A DNA stretch of 50,581 nt from Afipia sp. OHSU_II-C1. GTDB taxonomy: Bacteria > Pseudomonadota > Alphaproteobacteria > Rhizobiales > Xanthobacteraceae. The notes below the pieces were generated by a model, which saw only the letters and a program-made list of their open reading frames with translations, made no database searches and was not told where the DNA came from. This document shows positions 49,334-50,581 of the stretch, one piece after another. The stretch's first letter is position 1, and each line of letters opens with the position of its first letter. The stretch lies in the NCBI RefSeq assembly GCF_000497575.1, contig NZ_APJI01000017.1, positions 1 through 50,581 on the forward strand, in the 5' to 3' direction. The position numbers were made by a program, and so were the translations under genes.

Positions 49334-50173
49334 ATGGAAACAAAGGCAAATTACGTCCTGATCGGGGCGTTCACGCTTGCGGTGGTGGCCGCGGCCTTTG
49401 GCTTCGTGTTCTGGTTTCAGAACCTCGGCGCGGCAGCCCAGCGCGTTCCGCTGCGCATCGTGTTCGAGGGCGCGGCCTCCGGCCTGCGCACCGGCGGCAA
49501 CGTCAACTTCAACGGCATCAAGATCGGTGAAGTCACCTCGATCAAGCTCGACGATCCCAAGCGCGTGGTCGTGATCGCCAACGTCGACAAGAACGCGCCG
49601 ATCCGTAAGGACTCGCTGGTCGGTCTCGAATTCGCCGGCCTCACCGGCGTCTCGTCGGTGTCGCTCAAGGGCGGCTCGATCGAGGCGGGCGGCGTGCCGG
49701 TCGCCGAGGACGGCGTGCCGACGCTGACGGCCGATCCCAATGCGATCCAGGACATCGGCGAAGCGGTGCGCGGCGTGCTGCAGAACGTCAACAGGCTGGT
49801 TCTTGAAAACCAGGAAACCCTGCACAGCAGCATGACCAACATCGAGGTGTTCTCGAAGAGCCTTGCCGCCAATTCGGCGCGCATCGACAGCATCATGGCC
49901 GGCGTTGACGGTCTGATGGGCGAGAAGGGCGAGTTGCAGGCCGCCGCCAAATCGTTCCGCGAACTGGCCGATAATCTCGACAAGCGCTCCGCCGGTCTGA
50001 TCATCGACGGCCGCCGCACGCTGGCCGACATCAGCCGCGCGGTGAACAATTTCGACCGCAACCCGACCCGCGTGCTGTTCGGCGCGGGGCAGAAGGACGT
50101 TGCACCGGCTCCGCCGCCTCCGGCTCCAACCCCGGTCCGAAGTCCCGCCGACGCCCGCGCACGGCAGCGGTAG
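49334..50173 (+). CDS. mlaD: MlaD-type MCE-domain substrate-binding protein
   Basis: A 279-residue inner-membrane-anchored MCE protein. Residues 6-30 (NYVLIGAFTLAVVAAAFGFVFWF) are the single membrane helix. The MCE domain follows: VPLRIVFEGAASGLRTGGNVNFNGIKIGEVTSIKLD and LVGLEFAGLTGVSSVSLKGG. A long helical region (residues 150-240) continues periplasmically. The tail is proline-rich (APAPPPPAPTPVR). GGAG lies upstream of ATG 49334. With MlaE and MlaF it forms a phospholipid transport complex that maintains outer-membrane asymmetry. A periplasmic MlaC is not present in the window. Confidence 0.92.
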   Translation: METKANYVLIGAFTLAVVAAAFGFVFWFQNLGAAAQRVPLRIVFEGAASGLRTGGNVNFNGIKIGEVTSIKLDDPKRVVVIANVDKNAPIRKDSLVGLEFAGLTGVSSVSLKGGSIEAGGVPVAEDGVPTLTADPNAIQDIGEAVRGVLQNVNRLVLENQETLHSSMTNIEVFSKSLAANSARIDSIMAGVDGLMGEKGELQAAAKSFRELADNLDKRSAGLIIDGRRTLADISRAVNNFDRNPTRVLFGAGQKDVAPAPPPPAPTPVRSPADARARQR

Positions 50174-50236
50174 GGCGGCTTACCTCGCCCGCTTGTGGCG
50201 AGTGGCGTTGAGGCATCCACGCAATCTCTCAACTGG

Positions 50237-50359
50237 TCGTCCCCGCGAAGGCGGGGACCCATACTCCCTGAGTTCTCGATTTGAGGGAGATGCCGGAGCA
50301 ATCTTCTCGCCATCATCAGGATGTTCGGTGGTTATGGGTCCCCGCCTTCGCGGGGACGA
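50237..50359. repeat. GC-rich palindromic repeat pair with 27-bp inverted ends
   Basis: Positions 50237-50263 and 50333-50359 are exact reverse complements over 27 bp. Each end carries a hairpin with arms GTCCCCGC and GCGGGGAC around GAAG or CTTC, followed by CCATA or its complement. The 69-bp core has no coding capacity. The layout, two inverted hairpin units around a short core, parallels the 31-kb element although the sequence differs. Confidence 0.8.
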
Positions 50360-50519
50360 TGATTGGGTGTGATGCGACAGCGTGCGCCACTTCAATTTTC
50401 CGATTCAAATATCAAACAGCCACGCATGATTGCTCTCGCGATTGATCGCGAGTTGATCTGTTAGTTGCCCCGGACAACGAGGGGCATGGAGCGTCGCGAG
50501 GCGCACCTTGTGTTCGTTT

Positions 50520-50561
50520 CGCTTCCGGCATCGCGTGCGAGGCGATGTGAGGTCCGGAAGC
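50520..50561. repeat. nested hairpin near the window end
   Basis: Outer arms CGCTTCCGG (50520-50528) and CCGGAAGCG (50553-50561) enclose CATCGC (50529-50534) and GCGATG (50542-50547), which also pair. The loop is GTGCGAG, and six bases bulge on the right side. It may be a repeat, a small structured RNA or part of a promoter-distal leader; nothing decides between these. Confidence 0.45.
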
Positions 50562-50581
50562 GCATCGCCTTGCGGCGCTCC

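Larger units (their letters stand above)
50174..50581. other. 408-bp tail with repeats and hairpins, no gene seen
   Basis: No gene or tRNA is visible. The stretch holds the inverted GC-rich repeat (50237-50359), a perfect small hairpin CTCGCGA/TCGCGAG around TTGA (50435-50452), and a nested hairpin at 50520-50561. The intervening bases (50360-50434) are comparatively AT-rich. The region may carry the promoter of a gene beyond the window edge. Confidence 0.4.

Overview
The window looks like a chromosomal segment of an alphaproteobacterium of the Bradyrhizobium / Rhodopseudomonas / Nitrobacter / Afipia group (Nitrobacteraceae, formerly Bradyrhizobiaceae). The basis is GC-rich codon use, an alphaproteobacterial type of phosphatidylethanolamine methyltransferase, an MlaE permease with a fused STAS domain, a form II CoxL-like protein, and palindromic intergenic repeats of the kind common in that family. 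The genus is an inference. No rRNA, tRNA, CRISPR array, transposase or integrase was seen.

Positions 1-31055 are a surface-glycan locus. The first part (570-10858) encodes a nonulosonic acid pathway of the legionaminic type. It holds a GDP-sugar-forming nucleotidyltransferase with CBS domains (PtmE-like), a 4,6-dehydratase (LegB), aminotransferase (LegC), NeuD-type acetyltransferase (LegH), hydrolysing 2-epimerase (LegG), synthase (LegI), CMP-transferase (LegF) and a PtmA-like reductase. Most genes from legB onward overlap start to stop or nearly so. An upstream three-gene operon joins legF to a class III aminotransferase and a FemAB-like acyltransferase, which suggests a further modified sugar. 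Positions 10848-22333 carry assembly and modification genes: pyruvyl transferase family, KpsC/KpsS-like transferase, WecB-type epimerase, two GT4-like enzymes, three methyltransferase domains (one fused to a GT2), and an asparagine-synthase-type amidotransferase. A two-gene island on the minus strand (22336-24712) encodes a flippase-like membrane protein and a GT39-like transferase.

Positions 24925-31055 form a uronic-acid module: TviB-type UDP-HexNAc 6-dehydrogenase, uronate 4-epimerase, ManC, WbpB/WlbA-like dehydrogenase and WbpE-like aminotransferase. It starts behind a consensus-like TTGACA box and a perfect 10-bp hairpin.

From 31301 to the end the content is mainly housekeeping: murJ, an orphan CoxL-like large subunit, a cytochrome c556-like protein, a CHRD protein, a dihaem cytochrome c, an EamA transporter, a stand-alone Lrp ligand-binding domain, thiD, pmtA, an LpxH-like phosphoesterase with a GT4 partner, threonine ammonia-lyase, an acidic protein of unknown function, an MFS carrier, a dipeptide epimerase and an mlaE-mlaF-mlaD lipid-transport operon. 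Three families of palindromic repeats sit in the intergenic gaps of this half.

The most interesting observations are the legionaminic-type pathway with its extra aminotransferase/acyltransferase pair, a 15-bp dyad shared by the two leaders of that pathway, a structured leader that may mask the pmtA ribosome-binding site, and a possible undecaprenyl-phosphate-sugar relay made of the GT2, the flippase-like protein and the GT39.
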